Positions 1-8,131 of a stretch of DNA of 64,000 nucleotides are shown in pieces. How positions within the stretch are numbered: the first letter of the stretch is position 1; the number at the start of each line of letters is the position of its first letter. The translations under genes were made by a program, and so were the position numbers. The stretch lies in assembly GCA_036763105.1 (NCBI GenBank), contig JBAIYS010000010.1, positions 1-64,000 of the forward strand, read 5' to 3'. The DNA comes from Peptococcaceae bacterium 1198_IL3148. GTDB taxonomy: Bacteria; Bacillota; Desulfotomaculia; Desulfotomaculales; Desulfohalotomaculaceae. The notes under the pieces are model-generated. The model had not been told where the DNA came from, ran no database searches, and saw only the letters and a program-made list of their open reading frames with translations.

Positions 1-43
1 AATGTGTTGAGCTGACCAGTACTAATCGGTCGAGGGCTTGACC
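1..43 (+). rRNA. 23S ribosomal RNA, 3' end (partial)
   Basis: The first bases match the highly conserved 3' terminus of bacterial 23S rRNA, including the segment around GCTGACCAGTACTAATCGGT and the closing GGGCTTGACC. The gene enters from outside the window. A 5S gene follows after about 160 bases, so this is the end of an rRNA operon. The exact 3' end is estimated by family resemblance. Confidence 0.93.
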
Positions 44-107
44 TTAAAGCTTTTCTTAAATCGCTGTTCAGTTTTGAAGGAACAATTATGATGTAACAAC
101 AAACAAT

Positions 108-130
108 GTAGGGGCCGATTTATCGCGTCC
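108..130. repeat. Short interspersed palindromic repeat, copy 1
   Basis: GTAGGGGCCGATTTATCG followed by CGTCC forms a small imperfect palindrome inside the 23S-5S spacer. A closely similar unit (GTAGGGGTTCGATTTATCG then ATCCCG) lies at 24168-24192. No tRNA is visible in this spacer. The unit resembles short intergenic palindromes that recur in Clostridia genomes, but only two copies can be seen here. Confidence 0.5.
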
Positions 131-202
131 ACAAAGGAAACGTTGGTTGTTAGATTACACTGTTTTGCAATGTGCAGATGAATGTAAATTGAAAATAAGT
201 TT

Positions 203-317
203 TTCTGGTGGCTTTGCCGCAGAGGGTACACCCGTTCCCATACCGAACACGGAAGTTAAGCTCTGCAGGGCTGATGGTACTTGGGTTTATCCCTGGGAGA
301 GTAGGTCGTCGCCAGAA
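203..317 (+). rRNA. rrf: 5S ribosomal RNA
   Basis: A 115-base segment carries the conserved 5S core (CCGAACACGGAAGTTAAG and the GGGAGAGTAGG region). The terminal helix closes between TTCTGGTG at 203-210 and CGCCAGAA at 310-317 with one G-U pair. Position directly downstream of 23S is the normal bacterial operon order. Confidence 0.97.
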
Positions 318-326
318 TTAATTTTT

Positions 327-361
327 AAAAGCTAGTAAATACTAAGTTTACTAGCTTTTTT
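327..361 (+). terminator. Rho-independent terminator of the rRNA operon
   Basis: AAGCTAGTAAA pairs with TTTACTAGCTT around a short loop and is followed by a run of T. It lies about ten bases past the 5S 3' end and closes the rRNA operon. Confidence 0.9.
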
Positions 362-473
362 AGTGCGTTGTTATAAATGGCAGAAATACCTCAATATTTT
401 AATAATTTAGAAGGAATTTTAAGTTATAATGAAGAACAAATAATACATAAACTAGCAATAATTTTAAATTTTT

Positions 474-562
474 CTCCGAGCCTATTGACCTTACAGTTGT
501 GGTTTATAGGCCGTTAGGGTATGTAGGGAAACCTATGTGCCTCCCGGTGTGGAAAGGAGAGT
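474..562 (+). promoter_or_regulatory. Molybdenum/tungsten cofactor (Moco/Tuco) riboswitch aptamer
   Basis: The conserved 5' element CTCCGAGCC (474-482) pairs across the structure with GGAAAGGAGAG (551-561), and the conserved GCCTCCCGGTGTGG block precedes it. These are hallmarks of the Moco RNA motif as I know it. A TATAAT at 425-430 could be the -10 of its promoter. A terminator follows and the next gene is a tungstate-binding protein, which fits a cofactor- or metal-responsive control. I cannot tell from sequence alone whether it is the Moco or the Tuco variant. Confidence 0.8.
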
Positions 563-578
563 GATGGTGATTAATTAA

Positions 579-617
579 GCCAAACTTGCTTTCACATAGC
601 GGAGTTTGGTTTTTTGT
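579..617 (+). terminator. Riboswitch expression-platform terminator
   Basis: CCAAACTT and GAGTTTGG form a stem followed by TTTTTTG, about 20 bases after the aptamer and about 58 bases before the tupA start. Its position between aptamer and gene indicates transcriptional control by premature termination. Confidence 0.8.
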
Positions 618-674
618 TTTTAAACTACATATATTAACAACCGAGAGGGTAAAAAAATTATTGGAGGGTTTGTC

Positions 675-1568
675 ATGAAAAAGATTTTTGCTTTATTTAT
701 TGCTATTATGATGGCAGTAATGCTAGTGGGTTGTGGTGGCCAAGCTGCCGAAAACAATGAAGAAAACGCACAACAGCAAAGTGAGCAACAAGAACCTGCA
801 AAGAAAGACGTTATTTTAGCTACCACCACCAGTACCCAGGACAGCGGTTTGTTGGATGTTTTAGAGCCAATGTTTGAAGAACAAACCGGTTATAACTTGA
901 AAATTGTGGCTGTAGGTACCGGTAAAGCACTATCAATGGGTCAAGAAGGGGAAGCAGACGTACTGTTAACTCACGCTCCTGAATCCGAGCAACCACTGGT
1001 AGATGCTGAAGAAGTTCTCAACTATCAATTGGTAATGCATAACGATTTTGTAGTGGTTGGTTCACCAGATGATCCAGCGGGCATTAAAGGTATCGCTAAG
1101 GCCACCGAGGCATTTGCCAAGATATCTGAAGCCCAAAGTGTATTTGTGTCTCGCGGTGATGATTCCGGTACTGATAAAAAGGAAAAGGGTATTTGGAAGG
1201 AAGCAGGAATTGAACCAGCAGGTGAATGGTATCAAGAAACCGGCAGTGGTATGGGTGACACATTAGTGGTTGCTAACCAAAAACAAGCCTATACTTTAAC
1301 TGACCGTGCCACCTACTTGGCTCACCAGGATGACATGGATTTAGAAATTCTGGTGGAGGGCGCCGGTGAATTACTCAACATCTATCACGTGATGGAAGTT
1401 AACCCAGAAAAGTCAGATAAAATTAATAATGAGGGTGCTAAAGCCTTTGTAGAATTCATGGTTAGTGAAGAAACTCAAAATGTAATTAAAGAATTTGGTG
1501 TGGAGGAATATGGTCAGCCATTATTCTTCCCAGACGCTGGCAAAACAATGGAAGATATTGCAGCTTAG
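675..1568 (+). CDS. tupA: Tungstate ABC transporter substrate-binding lipoprotein (TupA type)
   Basis: The 297-residue protein should bind oxyanion (tungstate, possibly molybdate) at the outer face of the membrane. It has a lipoprotein signal peptide with lipobox LVGC (Cys20), an acidic/Gln-rich linker, and the family's ligand-site motif TTTSTQDSGL near residues 50-59 followed by the GTGKAL segment. The start is preceded by TTGGAGGG. A Moco/Tuco-type riboswitch lies upstream, and a tungsten-enzyme gene (AOR) lies at 24278-25999. The usual permease and ATPase genes (tupB, tupC) are not next to it; the next gene is unrelated and a terminator follows directly. It is therefore an orphan binding protein here, and the partner subunits must be elsewhere. 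Confidence 0.88.
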   Translation: MKKIFALFIAIMMAVMLVGCGGQAAENNEENAQQQSEQQEPAKKDVILATTTSTQDSGLLDVLEPMFEEQTGYNLKIVAVGTGKALSMGQEGEADVLLTHAPESEQPLVDAEEVLNYQLVMHNDFVVVGSPDDPAGIKGIAKATEAFAKISEAQSVFVSRGDDSGTDKKEKGIWKEAGIEPAGEWYQETGSGMGDTLVVANQKQAYTLTDRATYLAHQDDMDLEILVEGAGELLNIYHVMEVNPEKSDKINNEGAKAFVEFMVSEETQNVIKEFGVEEYGQPLFFPDAGKTMEDIAA

Positions 1569-1575
1569 CAGACAC

Positions 1576-1611
1576 AAACGGTTGGTTAAAATACCAACCG
1601 TTTATTTTTTT
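1576..1611 (+). terminator. Rho-independent terminator after tupA
   Basis: AAACGGTTGG and CCAACCGTTT form a stem followed by ATTTTTTT, eight bases after the tupA stop codon. It shows that tupA is transcribed alone. Confidence 0.9.
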
Positions 1612-1675
1612 AACTACATTAAAGAGCGATAAAAGTTTATAATGACAGTAAGACTTTCCAGTTGGAGGTGTTTTT

Positions 1676-2317
1676 GTGATTTCAAAACAAGATGTCAGCC
1701 AGTTGGTGTTAGATGGTAATCACCAGCAGCTGATTATTTTGGCTAAATTAGATACTAAGCGCATTTTACGTTATTTGATGCGTTTAACCTATGCCACAGA
1801 TGAACTATTGCGTTATCGGGCGATAGAGGCCTTAGGATTAGTGGCGGGGGTAATTGCGCAAAATGACCCGGATACCATTCTAGATTTAATCCGTAGGCTT
1901 ATTTGGTCAATGAATGATGAATCCGGTGCTCAAAGTTGGAGTGCCCCTGAAACCATCGCTGAAATCATATATAATCAGCCGGATATGTATCATCAATTTG
2001 CTTCGGTGATGATAAGGGCATCAATTGATGAGGAGATTTTTCAACAGGGAATGCTTTGGGCTGTAGGTAGATTATCTGCCAAGGTGGACTATATTAGAAA
2101 GATATTGCCGGAAATGACTTCTTTTTTAGATCACCATAAAGCTAATTTAAGAGGTTATGCTGCTTGGGCGTTGGGGCAGGCAGGTGCCAGTGAAGCATTG
2201 GATAAATTGAGAAGGTTGGAAAGTGATAATCATACTGTCAGAATTTATATTGAAGGTCAGATGTATCAAAAAACGGTGGGCCAACTGGCCAGTGAAAGCA
2301 TAGCAAAGATTAGCTAA
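1676..2317 (+). CDS. HEAT-repeat protein, DVU0298 family
   Basis: This 213-residue protein consists almost entirely of paired alpha-helices with HEAT-like repeats, for example the segment RYRAIEALGLVAG near residues 45-57 and GYAAWALGQAGASEALDKL near residues 160-178. It resembles the DVU0298/HEAT-repeat proteins of sulfate reducers and other anaerobes, whose molecular role is not established. A GTG start is chosen because GGAGG lies seven bases upstream. It is a monocistronic gene between two unrelated genes. There is no signal peptide, so it is probably a cytoplasmic scaffold or enzyme accessory protein; no substrate can be named. Confidence 0.7.
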   Translation: MISKQDVSQLVLDGNHQQLIILAKLDTKRILRYLMRLTYATDELLRYRAIEALGLVAGVIAQNDPDTILDLIRRLIWSMNDESGAQSWSAPETIAEIIYNQPDMYHQFASVMIRASIDEEIFQQGMLWAVGRLSAKVDYIRKILPEMTSFLDHHKANLRGYAAWALGQAGASEALDKLRRLESDNHTVRIYIEGQMYQKTVGQLASESIAKIS

Positions 2318-2404
2318 CCTGCCTTTATTTACATCGCAAACTCTTCTTCATTTTGGTTTATAATTAGATAGTTAATAAGTATAAGTAGGATTTAAGGAGG
2401 CATT

Positions 2405-3112
2405 ATGAGGAAGAGTTTTACCAAAAGGAATATGATAAAAACATTAATCCTTACCACAGTGATTATGTTTTTTGCTATTCTGGCCGTAAGTTTGGACAAG
2501 CCTAATGAAAAACTAAATAACAATGATGTTTCAATTAGCCAGTTGAATAATGAAAGACAAGAATTACTTAATGAAAAAAGGCATGATCGGTCAGATCAGA
2601 CGGTGATTTCTATTATTGAAGAAAAATCAAAAGAACAGTCTCAAAAAGAAAGTAAACAAAAAGAAGTAGCCTTAAATGAGGCATCAATTGCACAAGCTGA
2701 AAGAACTGTGACCACTAATGCTGCCAGTCGTGGGACAAGCAGAAAGAATGAAGAGATGTACTGGCTGGCTAGAATAATTGAAGCCGAGGCAGAAGGGGAA
2801 TCATATATTGGAAAAGTAGCAGTTGGCAATGTAATTTTAAACCGCGTTAATTCCAGCCAATTCCCCAATACAATATACGGTGTAATTTTTGACAAGCAAC
2901 AAGGCTACACACAATTTTCCCCTGTATTGGATGGTCGAATCTATAATACGCCAAGCAACGAAAGCATAAGCGCGGCCCAGGCTGCTTTAGGTGGCCAACG
3001 GCCAGTGGGAGATGCTTTGTATTTCCTTAATCCCAGTAAATCACAAAGTTTTTGGATTACCAAAAACAGACAATACATGGCCACCATTGGTGACCATCAA
3101 TTCTACTATTAA
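2405..3112 (+). CDS. Cell wall hydrolase, SleB/CwlJ type
   Basis: The 235-residue protein has an N-terminal membrane anchor or signal segment (about residues 11-28), a charged coiled linker to residue 115, and a C-terminal Hydrolase_2 domain. That domain shows the family's ARIIEAEAEGE motif with the presumed catalytic Glu, then VAVGNVILNRV and the closing FYY residues. SleB-type enzymes are lytic transglycosylases that open spore cortex peptidoglycan at germination. Unlike classic SleB it lacks an obvious peptidoglycan-binding domain. AAGGAGG precedes the ATG. No ypeB-like partner is adjacent, so a vegetative wall role is also possible. Confidence 0.82.
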   Translation: MRKSFTKRNMIKTLILTTVIMFFAILAVSLDKPNEKLNNNDVSISQLNNERQELLNEKRHDRSDQTVISIIEEKSKEQSQKESKQKEVALNEASIAQAERTVTTNAASRGTSRKNEEMYWLARIIEAEAEGESYIGKVAVGNVILNRVNSSQFPNTIYGVIFDKQQGYTQFSPVLDGRIYNTPSNESISAAQAALGGQRPVGDALYFLNPSKSQSFWITKNRQYMATIGDHQFYY

Positions 3113-3130
3113 ATGCTAACTGGCCAACTT

Positions 3131-3171
3131 AAAAGGGGGTTGTTGCAAAACTTTGCAACAACCCCCTTTTT
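3131..3171. terminator. Bidirectional hairpin terminator, GGGG-TGTTGCAA family (short form)
   Basis: AAAAGGGGGTTGTTGCAAAA and its complement form a near-perfect hairpin between convergent genes, with A and T runs on both sides. The same TGTTGCAA core recurs at 4872-4926, 10809-10862 and 40180-40214. It can terminate both the SleB gene and the chemoreceptor gene, whose stop codon it touches. Confidence 0.85.
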
Positions 3172-4726
3172 AACTTATTCGAAAATCACTGGTCATGTTA
3201 TTTAGTTCTCCGGCCATTCTGTTTAGTTCATCTGCCAATGACGACAATTGTTGCATCGAAGATGTTTGCTCCTGAGATATCGATGTGACATTCTGTACAG
3301 CGGAAGATATTTCTTCAGCGGAACCAGCTACTGCTTGTACCTGATTAGCCAACACCTGTACCTTACCGATGATTTCACGGAAGTTACTACCTACTTCATC
3401 TATAACCTGCTTACTGTTAATTATTTCATGTGAACTATTTTTCATTATGTCAACTGCTTGTTCGCTTTCCTGCTTAATATTGTTAATCATCTGGTAGATT
3501 TGTTGCGCTGCTTTGGCCGAACTTTCAGCCAGCTTTCGCACTTCTTCTGCAACCACTGCAAAGCCCTTGCCCTGCTCGCCCGCCCTAGCAGCCTCAATGG
3601 TGGCATTTAAAGCGAGCAAATTGGTTTGTTCGGCGATTTCTGTAATCATATCAACTATCAGAGATATTTCTCTCGTGCGTTTATTTAGGTTACTTATGGC
3701 CTCAGCCACCTGACTGGACACTACATTGATACTGTCCATATGTTGTTGCACTTTATCTAAACCTTGGCTACCTTCAGAAGCTAATTTTGCAGTATCGTCT
3801 GCAGCGTTAGATACTGCCTTGGCATCTTGGGCCACATTTTCACTGGTGACAGCGATTTGATTCATTGTGGTGGCAATCACTTCGGTACCGGCACTTAACT
3901 GTTGTGAAGTATCTGCGACGATTTCGGAAGACTTCACAACACCTTTAGCGGTTGTGCTTATTCCTGCTACCATCTGTAACAGATTATCTTTCATTCGATT
4001 AAAATTATCCGTTAGAGTTCCAACTTCATCCTTGGTGGTTACCCTAATACTTTCTCCGGTTAAATCTCCTTGGGACAGTTTGCCCACTTGTTGCTCTAGC
4101 ATTAAAATGGGCTTGGTAATTTTGTTGGCTTGCACTAATGTAATAAACAAACCGAAAAATATTGAGCAAATGGTGGCTATAGTCACCGTTTTACGCATCC
4201 CATCAACCTTTTGATTGTTATTTTGCAATTGCTTTGCCATAGCGTTGTCCTGCATATTCGCCAATTCCGTTGCAATGGTAATGATGCTGTTTATTGTTCC
4301 CTTCTTATTTAATGTAAAGTCTACCACTGCGTCTGGACCTGCTGCCATTACAGCTAACCCTTGATTAACATAGTCATTATATTGTTCTAGAGCTTGTTTT
4401 AGTTCGTTAACTTTTTGTTTGCCTTGATTATCACTAACCATTGATTGTAGCGATTTAAGGTTGCCTTCAGCATTTGCCAAAGCTTCTTGGTAACGGGTTT
4501 GATACTCCGGGTTACTGGTAAATAGATAGGAACGCATGTAGAGAGCACTATACTCAAAGTTTTTTACCAATTGGTTGGATACACTTTTAATTTTTTCTTG
4601 ATTGTTTAACAGGTCGTTATATGATTGGTTAACATTTTGTATTTGTTGCATACAAAAGATACCTAGAGCCATCAAAAGAAATAAAATACTGGCACTGGAT
4701 AACATTAACTTGGTTTTAAACTTCAT
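3170..4726 (-). CDS. Methyl-accepting chemotaxis protein
   Basis: A 518-residue membrane chemoreceptor: TM1 near residues 8-28, a helical periplasm-side bundle of about 150 residues (4HB-like), TM2 near 180-200, a HAMP linker ([17 protein letters not shown]), then the cytoplasmic signalling coiled coil. The hairpin tip is the invariant segment [20 protein letters not shown], followed by [19 protein letters not shown]. It relays a ligand signal to CheA/CheW; the ligand cannot be deduced. The ATG at 4726 is preferred over an in-frame upstream GTG because GAGGT is seven bases upstream. No che genes are adjacent apart from a CheW-like gene far away at 47284-47622. Confidence 0.93.
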   Translation of the reverse strand: MKFKTKLMLSSASILFLLMALGIFCMQQIQNVNQSYNDLLNNQEKIKSVSNQLVKNFEYSALYMRSYLFTSNPEYQTRYQEALANAEGNLKSLQSMVSDNQGKQKVNELKQALEQYNDYVNQGLAVMAAGPDAVVDFTLNKKGTINSIITIATELANMQDNAMAKQLQNNNQKVDGMRKTVTIATICSIFFGLFITLVQANKITKPILMLEQQVGKLSQGDLTGESIRVTTKDEVGTLTDNFNRMKDNLLQMVAGISTTAKGVVKSSEIVADTSQQLSAGTEVIATTMNQIAVTSENVAQDAKAVSNAADDTAKLASEGSQGLDKVQQHMDSINVVSSQVAEAISNLNKRTREISLIVDMITEIAEQTNLLALNATIEAARAGEQGKGFAVVAEEVRKLAESSAKAAQQIYQMINNIKQESEQAVDIMKNSSHEIINSKQVIDEVGSNFREIIGKVQVLANQVQAVAGSAEEISSAVQNVTSISQEQTSSMQQLSSLADELNRMAGELNNMTSDFRIS

Positions 4727-4871
4727 CAACCTCACCTCAAATTAAAAGTATGTGTATGTTTTCACTAACCATATATATATCATAATAAGAAAATAATTGC
4801 CGCACTATTTTGTCACATTTAGCCGCAATTAAAAATATTTTTGTACCTTGACTTTATTGCACAATAATATG

Positions 4872-4926
4872 AAAGGGGCTGCTGCAAAACAAACTAATCA
4901 GTTTGTTTTTAGCAACAGCCCCTTTT
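4872..4926 (-). terminator. Hairpin terminator, GGGG-TGTTGCAA family (long form)
   Basis: A long inverted repeat has outer arms AAAGGGGCTGCTGC and GCAACAGCCCCTTT and inner arms AAACAAACT and AGTTTGTTT. It lies just past the 3' end of the unknown gene at 4949-5506 and would terminate it. The long form is shared with 10809-10862. Confidence 0.8.
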
Positions 4927-4948
4927 TTCTACCGTTATTGAGTCTTAA

Positions 4949-5506
4949 TTAGTCCTCCGCAATGGAAGGTTTAATGTCTATATCATTTTTTATCAGTTGT
5001 ACACCCGGCATGGGTTTTCCGTCATCCCCTAGAATGATCAAATAAAAACCCTTTTCTTGGTAGTTTTTAATAAAATCTCGGTAGGAGTTTTTGTAAACAC
5101 CACTGTACACCATAGTAGCCTGTTGACTAAAATATTTTCTACCATAGTTAAATTGGACAAAGGTGTCTGGCAAATGTTTTTGTGTCCTTTCAATATCCGC
5201 TTGATCTTTGACTTTATCTAATAATTCAGCTAATGTAGAGCGGCTTTCAACTTTAAGGGTAATCATCTTTTTAACCCTTTTGATTGACACTGCTAATTCA
5301 GTGTCCACACCGGTGACATCGGTTTGTTCGCCAAAAAAATGTGGGTGCTCTGAATTAAGTGGTGTTAAGGTTGGCTTGATCAACTCCATGATGGCTGCAG
5401 TTCGTAAAAGACTATCCAAATCTATATGGTCTAACATTAGAATGGCGTAGTCTTCACCGTTGATATTAGAAGTGCCGATGCCTATCTTAATAACATATTC
5501 TTTCAT
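4949..5506 (-). CDS. Conserved-looking protein of unknown function
   Basis: I do not recognise this 185-residue cytoplasmic protein. It has no signal peptide or membrane segment. It is a mixed alpha/beta sequence with a beta-rich centre (VSIKRVKKMITLKV) and a C-terminal half containing FVQFNYGRKYFS and FYLIILGDDGKPMPG. ATG at 5506 is preferred over a TTG three codons upstream because AGGAGG lies nine bases before the ATG, whereas it directly abuts the TTG. It is monocistronic, between its own terminator and the brnQ terminator. No function is proposed. Confidence 0.7.
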   Translation of the reverse strand: MKEYVIKIGIGTSNINGEDYAILMLDHIDLDSLLRTAAIMELIKPTLTPLNSEHPHFFGEQTDVTGVDTELAVSIKRVKKMITLKVESRSTLAELLDKVKDQADIERTQKHLPDTFVQFNYGRKYFSQQATMVYSGVYKNSYRDFIKNYQEKGFYLIILGDDGKPMPGVQLIKNDIDIKPSIAED

Positions 5507-5584
5507 ATGTTTCAACCTCCTCTGATTATAAACCTAATGATTGTGCACACCCTCTGATAGTATAACAAAAAACTACAAATAATT

Positions 5585-5619
5585 AAAAATAAACCGGAGG
5601 TTTACTCCGGTTATTTTTA
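5585..5619 (-). terminator. Terminator after brnQ
   Basis: AACCGGAG and CTCCGGTT form a stem flanked by A and T runs, about 12 bases beyond the brnQ stop. Read on the minus strand it is followed by TTTATTTTT. Confidence 0.85.
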
Positions 5620-5630
5620 ATACAAACATT

Positions 5631-6929
5631 CTAATTATGTGATGATGATTTAAAGAAGGTACTAATTATTGCTATAATACCTGCTGGCAAAATCCATCCC
5701 AGCCCCTGTTCCTGCAATGGTAAATAGGTGAGCACCTTTTCCAAACCAAATACCGGAACATTAAAAGAGATAATTAAGTTTACTAGAGCGATTACCACCG
5801 TAGTTCCTACTGTACCAACATAAACAGCTCTACTACCGCCAAAAAGATTATGAAAGATGGACAGTAGAACTAACACAATAACCACTGGATAAACCGTTAC
5901 CAAAAGTGGTACAGATACTTCTAAAATCTTTGCTAATCCCATATTGGCTAAAATAGCACTGACTAATGCTGTTAAAATACAAACAGTATTATAACTAACC
6001 TTATTATTGGTGAGTCTGCTAAAAAAGCTACCGCTAGTGGCTACTAATCCAATGGCTGTGGTTAAACAGGCCAATGTCATGCCAATAGCAATAATTACTT
6101 TCCCGGTGGAGCCAAGCAGTGCTTCGGTAACATATGATAGCATTTGACCGGGGTTATCTCCGGTAAAATTGGTCCCTGAGGTGGCGCCAATATATGCTAG
6201 CCCGATATAAACTGATCCTAGCCCAATGGCAGCAATAATGCCGGCGACAATAGTGACTTTAGTAATTTCATTATTGTCGGAAACTCCTTTAGCACGCACA
6301 GCATTGGCAATAACTAGCCCAAAAATAACAGCAGCTAGGGCGTCCATGGTATTGTAGCCTTCCAAGAAACCTTGGGTAAAGGGAGTGGTATAGCTTCCAG
6401 CACCTATGCTGCCTGTGGGAGCAATGACACCTTTAACGATAATAATAGCTAAAAACAAAATTAAAAATGGTGTTAACAATTTACCCACGTTATCTACAAT
6501 TCTGGAAGGACGAAGCACAAAGGCCAAAGTAATGGCAAAAAATACAATGGTCACAATGGCTAAAGCCAGGGTAACATTTGTGGTGCTGGACAAAAATGGA
6601 GCAATTGCCACTTCAAAGGTGGTGGCTGCAGTCCGGGGAATGGCTAATAATGGGCCAATGGATAATACTACAATAGTAGTAATTATTTTGCCAAACAGAG
6701 GATGAACCCTCGCCCCCAAAAGTTCTAAGTCCCCACCGGCCTTGGCCACAGCAGCAACACCCAGCAACGGTAAACCTACACCGGTAACAATAAATCCCAA
6801 TACCGCCCACCACAATTCATAACCGGCCTGTTGGCCCAGCTGAGGTGGGAATATTAGGTTACCAGCCCCTAGAAACATAGCCAAAAGGGCTAAACCAGTT
6901 ATTATGATGTCCTTTCTTGAGAGCTTCAT
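5631..6929 (-). CDS. brnQ: Branched-chain amino acid:cation symporter
   Basis: A 432-residue polytopic membrane protein of the LIVCS family, with about twelve hydrophobic segments. The N-terminus shows the family's LFLGAGNLIFPP motif (here MFLGAGNLIFPPQLGQQAGY split by the first helix), and the length matches BrnQ. It imports leucine, isoleucine and valine with Na+ or H+. AAGGAG lies eight bases before the ATG. A possible leader terminator stands 41 bases upstream of the start, which may mean attenuation control. It is monocistronic. Confidence 0.93.
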   Translation of the reverse strand: MKLSRKDIIITGLALLAMFLGAGNLIFPPQLGQQAGYELWWAVLGFIVTGVGLPLLGVAAVAKAGGDLELLGARVHPLFGKIITTIVVLSIGPLLAIPRTAATTFEVAIAPFLSSTTNVTLALAIVTIVFFAITLAFVLRPSRIVDNVGKLLTPFLILFLAIIIVKGVIAPTGSIGAGSYTTPFTQGFLEGYNTMDALAAVIFGLVIANAVRAKGVSDNNEITKVTIVAGIIAAIGLGSVYIGLAYIGATSGTNFTGDNPGQMLSYVTEALLGSTGKVIIAIGMTLACLTTAIGLVATSGSFFSRLTNNKVSYNTVCILTALVSAILANMGLAKILEVSVPLLVTVYPVVIVLVLLSIFHNLFGGSRAVYVGTVGTTVVIALVNLIISFNVPVFGLEKVLTYLPLQEQGLGWILPAGIIAIISTFFKSSSHN

Positions 6930-6969
6930 AATTGACGTCTCCTTTATATTAATTTGTCAATAAATATAC

Positions 6970-6996
6970 AAAAACCTCGTCTCTGTGACGAGGCTA
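6970..6996 (-). terminator. Possible leader terminator (attenuator) of brnQ
   Basis: CCTCGTC and GACGAGG form a seven-pair stem. On the minus strand it is followed by TTTTTG and then, 41 bases on, by the brnQ start. No minus-strand gene lies upstream that it could serve, since the neighbour yitT is divergent, so a leader attenuator is the simplest reading. No T-box or other named leader element was recognised. Confidence 0.5.
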
Positions 6997-7145
6997 TTTT
7001 ACCTAATGATAATACTTTATAATGGTAACACTACTTAACATAAAGAGTCAACAATAATTATGTTTAAATAAATACACAAAATGTTTAAAAAATTAAAAAA
7101 TGTCTAATGTATTACACACACTCAATCTGGTTACTGGGGGATAAT

Positions 7146-8021
7146 ATGTCGAAAATTAATATAAATATAAACAAGATGCAGAAATATGGCGCTGGCATAA
7201 TAAAAAGAATGTTTGGCATTGCAGTGGGCAGCGTATTATTGGCGGTGTCATTAAATGCCTTAATTATACCCTATGGGCTGCTGTCAGGGGGTGTTGGTGG
7301 ACTGGCCCTTATTGGGACGTATGCTTTCGAAATACCATATTATATTGGTGTTTTTGTTTTAAATATTCCTATTTTTATTTGGGGGCTAAAGGAGTTGGAG
7401 CGGGAGTTTATTATTTATAGTTTGGTTGGGACAGTGGTATTAATTATCACCCAACCGCTGTTAAAACCCTATGTCCCCTCACCAGAGCTTGATTTGTTCC
7501 TAGCTTCAATTTTCTCCGGTGTCACCTATGGTGCTGGTATTGGTATTGTAATAAAGTTTGGTTCCTCCACCGGTGGGTCTGATATTCTGTCCATAATTAT
7601 GAAAAAGAGAAAAAATATCTCAGTAGGTGCCTTTAATTTTTATTTCAATATCATTGTATTGGCACTGTCACTATTTTTCTTTGAGTTGAAAATAATGCTG
7701 TACACTGTTATTAGCATGTGGGTGGCTGGCAAAATGATGGATGTTGTAATAGAAGGTTTTAATCGCCACAAAAATGTAACGATTATTTCAACCCAAAATC
7801 AGATTATTGCCGAGAGAATTATTAACGAACTAAAAAGGGGGGTTACGCTGCTAGAAGGTTATGGTGGATTCACTAAAAAACAAACGGATGTAATAAATTG
7901 TGTGGTTAACCACTATGAAATTGCTAAACTAAAACAAATCATTATTGAAACCGATCCCCATGCCTTTATGTTTATCACTGAAACCATAGAAGTGGCCGGT
8001 GAAGGATTCAACCAAAACTAA
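7146..8021 (+). CDS. YitT family membrane protein (copy 1)
   Basis: A 291-residue membrane protein with five to six hydrophobic segments (the YitT/DUF161 repeats, with GLLSGGVGGLALIG and STGGSDILSIIMKK) and a C-terminal cytoplasmic DUF2179 domain ending in FMFITETIEVAGEGF. The function of the family is not settled. The ATG at 7146 is chosen over one 13 codons upstream because GGGGGG lies just before it. It is clearly paralogous to the gene at 36222-37112. It runs into the sensor kinase gene with a 110-base gap and could be co-transcribed with it. Confidence 0.85.
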   Translation: MSKINININKMQKYGAGIIKRMFGIAVGSVLLAVSLNALIIPYGLLSGGVGGLALIGTYAFEIPYYIGVFVLNIPIFIWGLKELEREFIIYSLVGTVVLIITQPLLKPYVPSPELDLFLASIFSGVTYGAGIGIVIKFGSSTGGSDILSIIMKKRKNISVGAFNFYFNIIVLALSLFFFELKIMLYTVISMWVAGKMMDVVIEGFNRHKNVTIISTQNQIIAERIINELKRGVTLLEGYGGFTKKQTDVINCVVNHYEIAKLKQIIIETDPHAFMFITETIEVAGEGFNQN

Positions 8022-8131
8022 CATTAGATTAATGATATGTTGTGGCTGGCAAGTAGGAAAAATCATAAAAATGTCGAAAGTAGTTCTAAAGTTTATTGAA
8101 AGTAGTTTAGTTTTCTGTGGGGGTAATACAT

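Noticed and set aside
147-335. Open frame across the 5S rRNA region
   Set aside because: It overlaps the 5S gene, whose conserved core and terminal helix are clear; the frame is accidental.
3867-4214. Plus-strand frame of 115 codons inside the chemoreceptor gene
   Set aside because: It is antisense to the conserved MCP frame, has no ribosome site, and its composition mirrors the complementary strand.
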